NCBI GenBank assembly: GCA_003158365.1
Contig: PMIW01000114.1
Span: 1-7,133, forward strand
Direction: 5' to 3'
Length of the DNA stretch: 7,133 bases
From: Ignavibacteriota bacterium
GTDB taxonomy: Bacteria; Bacteroidota; Ignavibacteria; Tepidaquicellales; Tepidaquicellaceae
Numbering within the stretch: the stretch's first letter is position 1; each line of letters begins with the position of its first letter. Both the position numbers and the translations under genes were made by a program. This document shows, piece after piece, positions 1-6,418 of the stretch. Under the pieces are notes generated by a model that was not told the DNA's origin, searched no databases, and saw only the letters and a list, made by a program, of their open reading frames with translations.

Positions 1-21
1 AAATCGTTAAAAGTTCATTGA

Positions 22-939
22 ATGGAAAGAGTTACAAAGCACCCCATTTTAAAAACAGACCTTAATAAAAAATCCGTAGATTTTTTCTTTAATGGCGGGA
101 AACTTACAGGTTTCGAGAATGAGCCTGTTTCTTCGGCACTTTTTGCCAATAATATAAAGGAATTTTCAATTCACGAGGTTGGTGACGCACCTCAGGGAAT
201 ATTTTGCGCAAACGGACAATGCTCTCATTGCACACTGATTATCGACGGAGTCCCTTTAAAATCCTGTATTACACCCCTTAAAGAGGGCATGGATACAAGA
301 ACACTTATTCACACTCCGAAACTTCCGGAAGAAGATACGGAATTTTCCAATTTCGAGCTAAAAAAAATGAAATGCGACGTTCTGGTAGCAGGGGGAGGAC
401 CTTCGGGTCTTACTGCGGCAATCGAGCTTGCAAAACTCGGATTCGATATTATTCTCGTTGATGACAAGGAAAAGCTCGGAGGCAAATTACTTTTACAAAC
501 GCATAAATTTTTCGGCTCTATAGAAGACTGTTATGCAGGGACAAGAGGAATTGACATTGCAGAAATACTCGAGAGAGAAATACGCTCGTTTCCGAACGTC
601 AGGATATTTACAAACTCCTCTGTTGTTGCTGTTTACAAGGATAAGAAAGTCGGATTATATATCGATTATAAGAATTATGCTATAGTTGATTTTGAAGGTT
701 TGGTTGTTTCTGCAGGTGCGAGGGAAAAAAATCTTATTTTTCCCGGGAATGATTTACCGGGAGTATATGGCGCAGGGGCATTCCAGACACTTGTTAACCG
801 TGATTTAGTAAAAGCATCAGGCAGAGTTTTCATAGTCGGAAGCGGAAATGTCGGGCTTATAGCTGCTTACCATGCATTGCAGGCGGGAATCACTGCTGTC
901 GGGATTTGCGAGATATTGAAAGAAGTTTCGGGATATTAA
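22..939 (+). CDS. N-terminal half of Fe-S/FAD amino-acid dehydrogenase alpha subunit (interrupted by TAA)
   Basis: This reading frame gives 305 residues. Residues about 15-95 form a ferredoxin-like [2Fe-2S] domain with ligands C62, C67, C70 and C82, matching HcnA-type domains. An FAD-binding Rossmann motif, AGGGPSG, lies at 123-129. The stretch from GAREKNLIFPGNDLPG (232-247) is the conserved link typical of this flavoprotein family, and a second nucleotide-binding motif, VGSGNVG, lies at 272-278. The frame stops at Y305, within the NAD-binding subdomain, so the product alone could not be a complete flavoprotein. The same frame resumes after the stop and supplies the rest of the fold. ATG at 22 follows an in-frame TGA (19-21), and the opening MERVTKHPIL resembles family N-termini, so the start is credible although no Shine-Dalgarno is visible. 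By family, the role is to accept electrons from a DAO-type partner, encoded at 2118. Either the gene is damaged, the base is a sequencing error, or the stop is read through. Confidence 0.85.
   Translation: MERVTKHPILKTDLNKKSVDFFFNGGKLTGFENEPVSSALFANNIKEFSIHEVGDAPQGIFCANGQCSHCTLIIDGVPLKSCITPLKEGMDTRTLIHTPKLPEEDTEFSNFELKKMKCDVLVAGGGPSGLTAAIELAKLGFDIILVDDKEKLGGKLLLQTHKFFGSIEDCYAGTRGIDIAEILEREIRSFPNVRIFTNSSVVAVYKDKKVGLYIDYKNYAIVDFEGLVVSAGAREKNLIFPGNDLPGVYGAGAFQTLVNRDLVKASGRVFIVGSGNVGLIAAYHALQAGITAVGICEILKEVSGY
937..939 (+). other. in-frame TAA interrupting the oxidoreductase gene
   Basis: The codon after Y305 is TAA, and the next codons in the same frame read EHGNKIKRMGVPIYL. Relatives, as I recall them, have the pattern GY-x-x-H-x-x-K-[IL]-x-R-x-G-V-P-I here. 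The spacing matches exactly if TAA occupies one residue position. A single substitution from AAA, GAA, CAA, TTA, TAT or TAC would create it. No frameshift is needed. Other genes in the window end on TAA (4399, 5660, 6419 on the minus strand and 2083 on the plus), so TAA is an ordinary stop in this genome. Confidence 0.9.
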
Positions 940-963
940 GAACACGGTAATAAAATAAAGCGA

Positions 964-2085
964 ATGGGTGTTCCGATTTACCTGAATCACACGGTATTAA
1001 CCGCAGAAGGAAACGGCAAAGTAGAACGGGTTACCATTGCTGAAGTGGACGAGAATTTCAACCCGCTGCTTGAAACAGCAAAGACATTTGAAGTTGATAC
1101 GTTGCTTATTGCAGTCGGACTTACTTCCATCGATGAATTTTATAATACTGCCGTACAGTACGGATTTAATGTTGTAAAAGCAGGAGACGCTGATGAAATT
1201 GCAGAAGCATCCTCGGCAATGTTCGGAGGAAGAATTTCAGGTCTCAAGCTCGCAAAAATACTTGGTAAAGAAACCGAAATTAATGAAGAATATTATAAAA
1301 AAGCAGAAGTTTTAAAATCCCGCCCGGGTAAAATTTACTCCGAGCCTGTTATAGAACTTTCGGATAAATATATTCCTATACTTCACTGTTTCCAGGAAAT
1401 CCCTTGCAATCCGTGTATTTCAGTTTGCCCTTCGGGGGCAATAAAACTGCAGGATGCGCTCGGCTCAATTATGGATTTACCGTACTTTGACGGAGACTGT
1501 TCCCGCTGCGGGCAGTGTATTGCGGTATGCCCGGGTCTGGCTATTTCGGTTGCAAAGAAATTGTACGGTGAATTTGCCGAAGTAGTTCTTCCGCACGAAT
1601 TCATTCCCAATTTCAGTGCTAATGATTTTGTAACTCTGACCGATACAGACGGAAATTACATTGAAAAAGGTGAAGTGATAAAAATAAATTTCAGTAAAAA
1701 ATTCAAAACTAATTTAGTTACACTTAAAGTCTCTTTGCAAAATGCAACTAAAATTGCGGGCATAAGAATTCAGGACGAAGATAAAACAAAACCGCTTTCC
1801 GAAGCAATATATAATTATCTTCCGGATAATGCTATCGTTTGCAGGTGTGAGCGGGTCACAATTAAGCAGGTAGTTGATTTTATAAAGGAAAATGATATCC
1901 GCGATGCAAACCAATTAAAACAAATACGTGTAGGAATGGGAGCCTGCGGCTCGAGAACCTGCTCTGTAATGCTACCAAGAGTTTTTTCGGCAGCGGGAAT
2001 CAACTGGTATGAAGTTGCACAAAATACAAAAAGACCTTTGGGCGTAGAAATACCGATGTACGTAATTGCTAACGAAAAAAAATAA
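964..2085 (+). CDS. C-terminal half of the same oxidoreductase: end of NAD domain, two [4Fe-4S], BFD-like [2Fe-2S]
   Basis: This stretch gives 373 residues from ATG 964, and the frame is actually open from 940. Residues 1-105 complete the flavoprotein, with the closing strand VDTLLIAVGL (44-53) and a G-R-I-S-G-L-K-L segment. A 2x[4Fe-4S] ferredoxin module follows. The first cluster has the family-style spacing C142-x5-C148-x2-C151-x3-C155-P, and the second the classical C179-x2-C182-x2-C185-x3-C189-P. Residues about 200-285 are an unassigned, mostly beta-looking segment. A BFD-like [2Fe-2S] module ends the chain, with C293-x-C295 and C328-x4-C333. Every expected ligand is present. Joined to the upstream frame the protein would be 687 residues including the stop position. 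ATG 964 is probably an internal methionine rather than a true start: it lacks a clear ribosome-binding site and lies mid-domain. Reinitiation there cannot be excluded. The beta subunit gene follows after 32 nt. Confidence 0.85.
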   Translation: MGVPIYLNHTVLTAEGNGKVERVTIAEVDENFNPLLETAKTFEVDTLLIAVGLTSIDEFYNTAVQYGFNVVKAGDADEIAEASSAMFGGRISGLKLAKILGKETEINEEYYKKAEVLKSRPGKIYSEPVIELSDKYIPILHCFQEIPCNPCISVCPSGAIKLQDALGSIMDLPYFDGDCSRCGQCIAVCPGLAISVAKKLYGEFAEVVLPHEFIPNFSANDFVTLTDTDGNYIEKGEVIKINFSKKFKTNLVTLKVSLQNATKIAGIRIQDEDKTKPLSEAIYNYLPDNAIVCRCERVTIKQVVDFIKENDIRDANQLKQIRVGMGACGSRTCSVMLPRVFSAAGINWYEVAQNTKRPLGVEIPMYVIANEKK

Positions 2086-2117
2086 TACAAATATTCTGAT
2101 TACAAATTTTATTTTTG

Positions 2118-3266
2118 ATGAAAACATTTGATGTAATTATAATCGGAGCAGGCAGCATAGGAGTTCCCCTTGCATTTTATCTCTCCAAAAAAGGATTAAG
2201 AGTCGGGGTACTTGAAAAGCTTGCTTCCGAAGGAAGAGGACAGAACCGTGCTGCAATCGGCGGTATAAGGGCAACCCATTCCGACCCTTCAAAAATAAAA
2301 ATCTGCCAGCTATCCATTGAGCTTCTGAAAAACATGAAAGAAGAACACGGAAAAGAAATAGACTGGATTCAGGGAGGATATTTATATCCTGTTTATGATG
2401 ATATTTCGGAAAATAATCTGAAATTACTTTTATCAAAACAAAAAGAATTTAAACTCAATATAGATTGGGTCTCTCCGGAAAGAGTAAACGAACTTGTTCC
2501 GGGAATTAATATGAACAGCCTTCGCGGTGCAACATTTTCACCTGAAGACGGCTCCTGCTCACCCTTAAAAGTAACAGGTGCATATCTTTCACTTGCAAAA
2601 CAGGCAGGTGCGGAATTTTATTTTAACGAAGAAGTAATTTCGATAGAATCTTCAAAAGGAAAAATTTCTTCTGTCACTACTTCAAAAGATATATACTCTG
2701 CTGATTTTTATATAAATGCAGCCGGTGCTTATGCAAAAGAAACTGGTAAAATGACCGGTCTGGATATACCTGTTAATCCGGATTGTCATGAAGCCGGAAT
2801 TAGCGAACCGGTTCAACCTTTTTTCAAACCTATGGTTGTCGATATAAGACCTGATGACAAATCTTTAAATTATTATTTTTACCAGAATAAAGAAGGACAG
2901 GTTGTATTTTGCATAACTCCGCGGCCTCCGATTGTTGGTAAAGATACAGATAATACTTCCGAATTCCTTCCGCTTGTAATTAAACGCATGCTTACTATTT
3001 ATCCGAGACTAAGAAACTTAAGAATCAGAAGAACCTGGCGAGGTTTATATCCTATGACACCCGACGGTTTTCCGATTGTTGGTTTCACAAAAGAAATTGA
3101 GAATATGTTTCTTGCAGCAGGCATGTGCGGGCAGGGATTTATGATTGGACCCGGGCTCGGGAAGATTATTTCGGAGATAATAGCCGATAAATCAAATAAA
3201 TATGATTTCATTACCGAACAGTTATCCCTGTACAGGAATTTTACAGGAACAGAAATGCTGAAGTAG
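2118..3266 (+). CDS. DAO-family FAD-dependent oxidoreductase, probable beta (catalytic) subunit of amino-acid/amine dehydrogenase
   Basis: The product is 382 residues, the usual size of DAO-fold beta subunits (L-proline dehydrogenase beta, sarcosine oxidase beta, HcnC). The N-terminal FAD dinucleotide motif is G10-A-G-S-I-G15, with the ribose-binding acidic residue at E33. The FAD-domain signature NAAGAYA is at 200-206. The C-terminal GLYPMTPDGFPIVG (309-322) and GMCGQGFMIGPGLG (335-348) close the FAD site. There is no signal peptide or membrane span, so it is cytoplasmic or peripheral. The start is set at ATG 2118; the TTG one codon upstream is less likely because MKTFDVIIIGAG is a normal family beginning. 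It follows the Fe-S/FAD locus by 32 nt, which supports a heteromeric complex in which this subunit oxidises the C-N bond and passes electrons to the alpha chain. The substrate cannot be read from sequence: proline, hydroxyproline, sarcosine, glycine, opines or D-amino acids are all possible. Confidence 0.85.
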   Translation: MKTFDVIIIGAGSIGVPLAFYLSKKGLRVGVLEKLASEGRGQNRAAIGGIRATHSDPSKIKICQLSIELLKNMKEEHGKEIDWIQGGYLYPVYDDISENNLKLLLSKQKEFKLNIDWVSPERVNELVPGINMNSLRGATFSPEDGSCSPLKVTGAYLSLAKQAGAEFYFNEEVISIESSKGKISSVTTSKDIYSADFYINAAGAYAKETGKMTGLDIPVNPDCHEAGISEPVQPFFKPMVVDIRPDDKSLNYYFYQNKEGQVVFCITPRPPIVGKDTDNTSEFLPLVIKRMLTIYPRLRNLRIRRTWRGLYPMTPDGFPIVGFTKEIENMFLAAGMCGQGFMIGPGLGKIISEIIADKSNKYDFITEQLSLYRNFTGTEMLK

Positions 3267-4385
3267 ATGGAAGTATCCGTTGAAAATAAGCAGACTCTTG
3301 CCAAAAAGTATGCCAAGACGCATCAAATATTATCTGTAGTCGAAACTACTTTGTTTTTTGTAATTCTTATTTTACTGGTACTGACAGGTCTTTCCAGAGA
3401 TGTTGAAAACATATCCAATAAATTCTTTTCTAACGGCTATATTGCACTCCTTGCCTATCTTGCAATTATTGGTCTGGCGGAAAGTATAATTAACTTCCCG
3501 CTCGATTTTTATTCGGGCTATATACTGGAGCATAAATACGGCTTATCTAATCAGACAATATTAAAATATTTTCTGGAAAAATTAAAATCATTTGCAGTCG
3601 GATTGGTAATTGGTGTTCCTGTAATATTAATTTTTTATTATATACTCCGGAATTATGAAAACGGATGGTGGTTTATTGCCGGATTATTCATGTTTTTCTT
3701 TTCTGTAATAATAGGAAGAATAGCTCCAGTATTGATTTTTCCGCTATTCTACAAATTCAAGCCCATTGAAAATGAATCAGTTAAAAGCCGGATTTTAAAT
3801 CTTTGCAAGAAAACCGGTATCGAGATTAAGGGCATATTTGTTTTCAATATGAGCAAAAACACAAAAAAAGCAAATGCTGCATTTACGGGGATAGGAAAAT
3901 CGAAAAGGATAATTCTCGGCGATACACTAATGGATAAATTCAACGAAGACGAGATAGAATCTGTATTTGCTCACGAAGCGGGACATTTTAAGAAGAAGCA
4001 CATTATAAAATCGATGATACTTTCAACACTTCTTACTTTTGCGGGTTTATATGTTTCTTCAGTGCTTTATAAAACTGCATTAATAAATTTTGGATTCATC
4101 AATGTTTATGATATTGCTGCATTACCGCTGTTGGCTTTATTTCTCAGCTTATATGGTTTAATAACCACACCAATTTCGAATATTCTCTCAAGGAAATATG
4201 AGCGGGAGGCAGATACATTTGCGCTGGAAACAACAGGTAATAATGATGCATTTATCTCCGCAATGGAAAAGCTTGCCGACCAGAATCTGGCAGACAAAGT
4301 GCCTAATAAAATTATTGAATTTTTATTTCACTCACATCCATCACTTCAAAAAAGAATTGAGTTTGCAAGAAATTACAAGAGATAG
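3267..4385 (+). CDS. Ste24-like M48 family membrane zinc metalloprotease
   Basis: The product is 372 residues. The zinc-binding HExxH motif is H236-E-A-G-H240, preceded by DEIESVFA. The third ligand and the conserved acid are E312 and D316 in YEREADTFAL, the E-x3-D pattern of M48 enzymes. A C-terminal HSHPSLQKRI motif (355-364) is also typical. Hydrophobic segments lie at roughly 24-41, 57-72, 106-127, 134-160, 250-270 and 281-304. The long N-terminal membrane part before the catalytic domain points to the Ste24/CAAX-protease type rather than short HtpX. In bacteria such enzymes are usually linked to membrane-protein quality control or processing; the substrate here is unknown. ATG 3267 directly abuts the TAG (3264-3266) of the upstream dehydrogenase subunit in the same frame, so translation is probably coupled by stop-restart. 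It ends on TAG, facing the aminotransferase gene 13 nt away. Confidence 0.9.
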   Translation: MEVSVENKQTLAKKYAKTHQILSVVETTLFFVILILLVLTGLSRDVENISNKFFSNGYIALLAYLAIIGLAESIINFPLDFYSGYILEHKYGLSNQTILKYFLEKLKSFAVGLVIGVPVILIFYYILRNYENGWWFIAGLFMFFFSVIIGRIAPVLIFPLFYKFKPIENESVKSRILNLCKKTGIEIKGIFVFNMSKNTKKANAAFTGIGKSKRIILGDTLMDKFNEDEIESVFAHEAGHFKKKHIIKSMILSTLLTFAGLYVSSVLYKTALINFGFINVYDIAALPLLALFLSLYGLITTPISNILSRKYEREADTFALETTGNNDAFISAMEKLADQNLADKVPNKIIEFLFHSHPSLQKRIEFARNYKR

Positions 4386-4398
4386 GTCACTTTCGTTT

Positions 4399-5580
4399 TT
4401 ATTTAAAGTTATTAAGATATTCCAAAATCCTTTTTATTCCCGTATTAAAATTTTCTGCCGGGGTCAGCAGGCTTACGACAATATATCCTTCATCTTTAAA
4501 ATCAAAGAAAAATCCGGGATGAATATAAACATCTTTTTTTTCCAGCATCTCAAATGCCATATTTTCCTCGCTTATTTTAATTTTTATTTTAAGAACCGCA
4601 TACCAGCCGCCATCCGTTTTCATCAAATCAGCAAATTCATTTGCAATTAATTCAGATTTCAGGAATTCATAGTTTCGTAAAATTCTGTCTTTAATCTGCG
4701 CCTGTATAAAGTCTCTGTTAACAAGTAAACTGCCTACTGCCAGTTGTACGGGGGCACCGACAGATAAATACGTGTCGGTTATTATTTCCAGTTTTTCTTT
4801 TGCTTCATTGCATTCTTTTTTCGGTCCGCCGACTATAATCCAGCTTAGTTTCATCTGTGGCAGGCCGCAAATCTTCGATAGTCCGCTTAAAGTAAAAGTC
4901 AAAACATAATTTATACCTGCGACCGAAAATATATTTTTCCTGTCAGATTCAACCGGATAATCCAAAAAAACTTCATCGCATATTACGGCAATTTTATGTT
5001 CCCTGCAAATTCTTAATAATTCATTTATTTCTTTTGCTTTAATATAATTCCCTGCCGGATTATTCGGGTTAACAATAATTACTGCTTTGGTTTTATCTGC
5101 AATCCCTGATTTTAGAGATTCAAAATCGATCGACCAGAAATTCCCGTCAGAATATTTCAGCTTGTAATTCTTAATATTCACGGATTCCATTTCGGCTATG
5201 AAGGAAAAGAGAGGATAGCCGGGATTAGGGATCAGAATTTCATCTCCAGGGTCAGTCAACAGCTTGAATATAAAGGAATAAGCCTCGCTCGTACCAGATG
5301 TAAGGAATATATTATCAATATTAATTTCAATATTTTTTTCTTTATAGTATTGAGCTACCGCTTTCCTTGCAGTTTTCAGCCCTTTCGGGTGGGGTAAATA
5401 TTTCAATGATTCAGATTTGGAAACAGCATTTAATATTCCTGCTTCATCAAAATCGAAACCGGCATTAGTCGGATTTGATTCCATTAAATCAAGCACACTG
5501 ATCCCTGCAGATTTTTTATCCTTCAGTAATGCGCTCAGTTTGTTTTCTTCCGTATTGTAATTGAATCTTTTTGAAAACAT
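4399..5580 (-). CDS. class I/II PLP-dependent aminotransferase with atypical carboxylate site
   Basis: The product is 393 residues, normal for fold-type I aminotransferases. N-terminal DLMESNPTNAGF (31-42) is the substrate-side loop of this subgroup. SGTSEA (95-100) contacts the PLP phosphate, NPNNPAG (171-177) carries the cofactor-ring Asn, and CDEVF (201-205) has the Asp that pairs with the pyridine nitrogen. The Schiff-base lysine is K236 in LSGLSKICGLPQMKLSW. At the C-terminus, where aspartate-type relatives have R-[IL]-S for the substrate alpha-carboxylate, this protein reads V368-V-S370 in YIVVSLLTPAENF. That makes a precise substrate call unsafe; I believe a subgroup sharing SLLxP exists. 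ATG 5580 fits because homologous N-termini begin near here and the next Met is residue 33. A strong hairpin ends only 15 nt upstream. It may be made from a leaderless message or from readthrough of the lipoprotein transcript. Confidence 0.88.
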   Translation of the reverse strand: MFSKRFNYNTEENKLSALLKDKKSAGISVLDLMESNPTNAGFDFDEAGILNAVSKSESLKYLPHPKGLKTARKAVAQYYKEKNIEINIDNIFLTSGTSEAYSFIFKLLTDPGDEILIPNPGYPLFSFIAEMESVNIKNYKLKYSDGNFWSIDFESLKSGIADKTKAVIIVNPNNPAGNYIKAKEINELLRICREHKIAVICDEVFLDYPVESDRKNIFSVAGINYVLTFTLSGLSKICGLPQMKLSWIIVGGPKKECNEAKEKLEIITDTYLSVGAPVQLAVGSLLVNRDFIQAQIKDRILRNYEFLKSELIANEFADLMKTDGGWYAVLKIKIKISEENMAFEMLEKKDVYIHPGFFFDFKDEGYIVVSLLTPAENFNTGIKRILEYLNNFK

Positions 5581-5595
5581 TATTAAATCATAAAC

Positions 5596-5632
5596 AAAGA
5601 GACTTCAGGAATTCAGTCCCTGAAGTCTCTTT
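5596..5632 (-). terminator. 14-bp perfect stem-loop, probable intrinsic terminator of the lipoprotein gene
   Basis: Positions 5596-5609 (AAAGAGACTTCAGG) are the exact reverse complement of 5619-5632, with a 9-nt loop. On the minus strand the stem ends in TTT and is followed by GTTTATGATTT, a modest U-rich tail. On the plus strand it is followed by AAAC and a run of six T, so it could work in both directions. It lies 27 nt past the lipoprotein stop and 15 nt before the aminotransferase start codon, so attenuation of the downstream gene is an alternative role. Confidence 0.75.
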
Positions 5633-5659
5633 AAACTTTTTTATATAAATTAAAATATT

Positions 5660-6283
5660 TTAGTGTTTCATATTTCCCATATCCATATATTCGACATCCT
5701 TTGGAGCTGTAAAGAAATCATCCGCTAATTTTACGTCCTGTTCAAATACCGTAGCAACGACTTCTTTTTTATTTTTATCTACAATTTTCAATCCGAATGC
5801 ATCGTTGTAAATCGAAATCAATGTACCGTCTTTTGTTTTATAAATGTCGCACTTGTACCCGAGAACATCGTCTGTACCCATTTTTTCATAATCTTTCAAT
5901 TTATCTTTTATATTAACTATATCAAATTCCGAGTCTTTATTCTCGTTTACATCCATCTTCATTCCCATTTTTTTACCTTCGATTTCAGTTATCATGTAAA
6001 CGGTCTTGTCGGCATAGTACATTGAGGCATCATTCTTTTTATCACCAACCATCATGCTCACTTCAATCTTAGCACTTTTTCCCTTAAAATAGAAATCCAT
6101 CGAACCTTTTTCTTCGGGAGATTTGCTTTCATATTTTATATGATACGAAGAGCCTTCCGAATATGATATTTCTTTCTTATCTGTTTTTTTATCCTTTGCG
6201 TCCGGGGAATCTTTCTTTTTACCGCAACCGTTTAAAAGGATTACAGCTGAAAGAATTAATGCAAGGAAATATAGTTTTCTCAT
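5660..6283 (-). CDS. methionine-rich lipoprotein, DUF4412-like
   Basis: The product is 207 residues. The chosen start at 6283 gives MRKLYFLALILSAVILLNGC, a classical lipoprotein signal peptide: two basic residues, a hydrophobic core, and a lipobox LNGC with lipidated C20. A longer in-frame start at 6340 would place 19 odd residues before the signal peptide and is rejected. A lysine/aspartate-rich linker (22-40) would tether the mature domain to the membrane. Residues about 45-195 look like a single beta-rich domain with repeated 'SMDFYFKGKSAKIEV' and 'DKTVYMI' type strands and a GYKCDIYKT segment (142-150). These recall DUF4412/LolA-like periplasmic lipoproteins, but the assignment is from memory of the pattern and is tentative. 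Met clusters occur at 106-110 (MGMKM) and in the tail (YMDMGNMKH). The gene has its own hairpin terminator and a 135-nt upstream gap, so it may be a single-gene unit. Function unknown. Confidence 0.75.
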   Translation of the reverse strand: MRKLYFLALILSAVILLNGCGKKKDSPDAKDKKTDKKEISYSEGSSYHIKYESKSPEEKGSMDFYFKGKSAKIEVSMMVGDKKNDASMYYADKTVYMITEIEGKKMGMKMDVNENKDSEFDIVNIKDKLKDYEKMGTDDVLGYKCDIYKTKDGTLISIYNDAFGLKIVDKNKKEVVATVFEQDVKLADDFFTAPKDVEYMDMGNMKH

Positions 6284-6340
6284 TTGATTATAGATTAAAT
6301 TTATAAAGTGTAATTTAACAAAATCATTAATTTTCATCAA

Positions 6341-6382
6341 GGTTAAACATTCCGGTTTTTTAGTGAAAAAAGCGGTTAAACA
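6341..6382. promoter_or_regulatory. two direct GGTTAAACA repeats 33 bp apart, upstream of the lipoprotein gene
   Basis: GGTTAAACA occurs at 6341-6349 and again at 6374-6382. The start-to-start spacing of 33 bp is about three helical turns, so both copies face the same side of the DNA. They flank the imperfect inverted repeat and lie 58-99 bases upstream of the lipoprotein ATG, in the region where its promoter is expected. Paired operator half-sites are one reading; chance in an AT-rich gap is the other. Confidence 0.25.
6352..6375. repeat. imperfect inverted repeat (10-bp arms, 4-nt loop)
   Basis: The arm CCGGTTTTTT (6352-6361) pairs with AAAAAAGCGG (6366-6375) with one G-G mismatch, around the loop AGTG. 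It lies in the gap between the crotonase stop and the lipoprotein start. Without a U-rich tail on the minus strand it is a weak terminator candidate for the crotonase gene. Its middle is only A-T pairs, so it may be chance or a regulatory-site centre. Confidence 0.35.
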
Positions 6383-6418
6383 GGTAAAATTACAGTTGTA
6401 TGGGATATCGGGATTTGA

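Noticed and set aside
1..65. Possible end of an upstream gene (frame open from 1 to TGA at 19-21, or from 3 to TAA at 63-65)
   Set aside because: Too few codons are visible to tell a gene end from a chance open frame; needs sequence to the left.
937..939. TAA reassigned to an amino acid in this genome
   Set aside because: Four other genes in the window end on TAA at sensible protein ends, so it acts as a normal stop; selenocysteine and pyrrolysine use UGA and UAG, not UAA.
2110..2117. TATTTTTG matching the Bacteroidota -7 promoter element TAnnTTTG
   Set aside because: It abuts ATG 2118, which would put the transcript start inside the coding region, and no -33 TTTG lies at the right distance; chance in AT-rich DNA.
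3264..3266. TAG readthrough fusing the DAO subunit to the M48 protease
   Set aside because: Both proteins have complete, normal-length termini (the DAO ends after its last FAD motif, the protease begins with its own membrane region), so TAG is a real gene boundary.
22..3266. Hydrogen cyanide synthase (hcnABC)
   Set aside because: The modules resemble HcnA/HcnB/HcnC, but HcnB lacks the ferredoxin module seen here, and the same families serve proline, hydroxyproline, opine and sarcosine oxidation; cyanide production cannot be claimed.
4386..4398. Terminator between the convergent M48 and aminotransferase genes
   Set aside because: Only 13 nt with no stable inverted repeat; any termination must occur inside the opposite gene.
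4198..4650. Plus-strand frame of 150 codons across the convergent gene ends
   Set aside because: It overlaps the M48 C-terminus and lies antisense to the aminotransferase C-terminus, both clearly real; its translation has no recognisable motif.
6287..6292. Minus-strand TATAAT as -10 box of the lipoprotein gene
   Set aside because: Only 3 nt separate it from ATG 6283, so transcription would begin after the start codon, and no good -35 lies 16-18 nt upstream.
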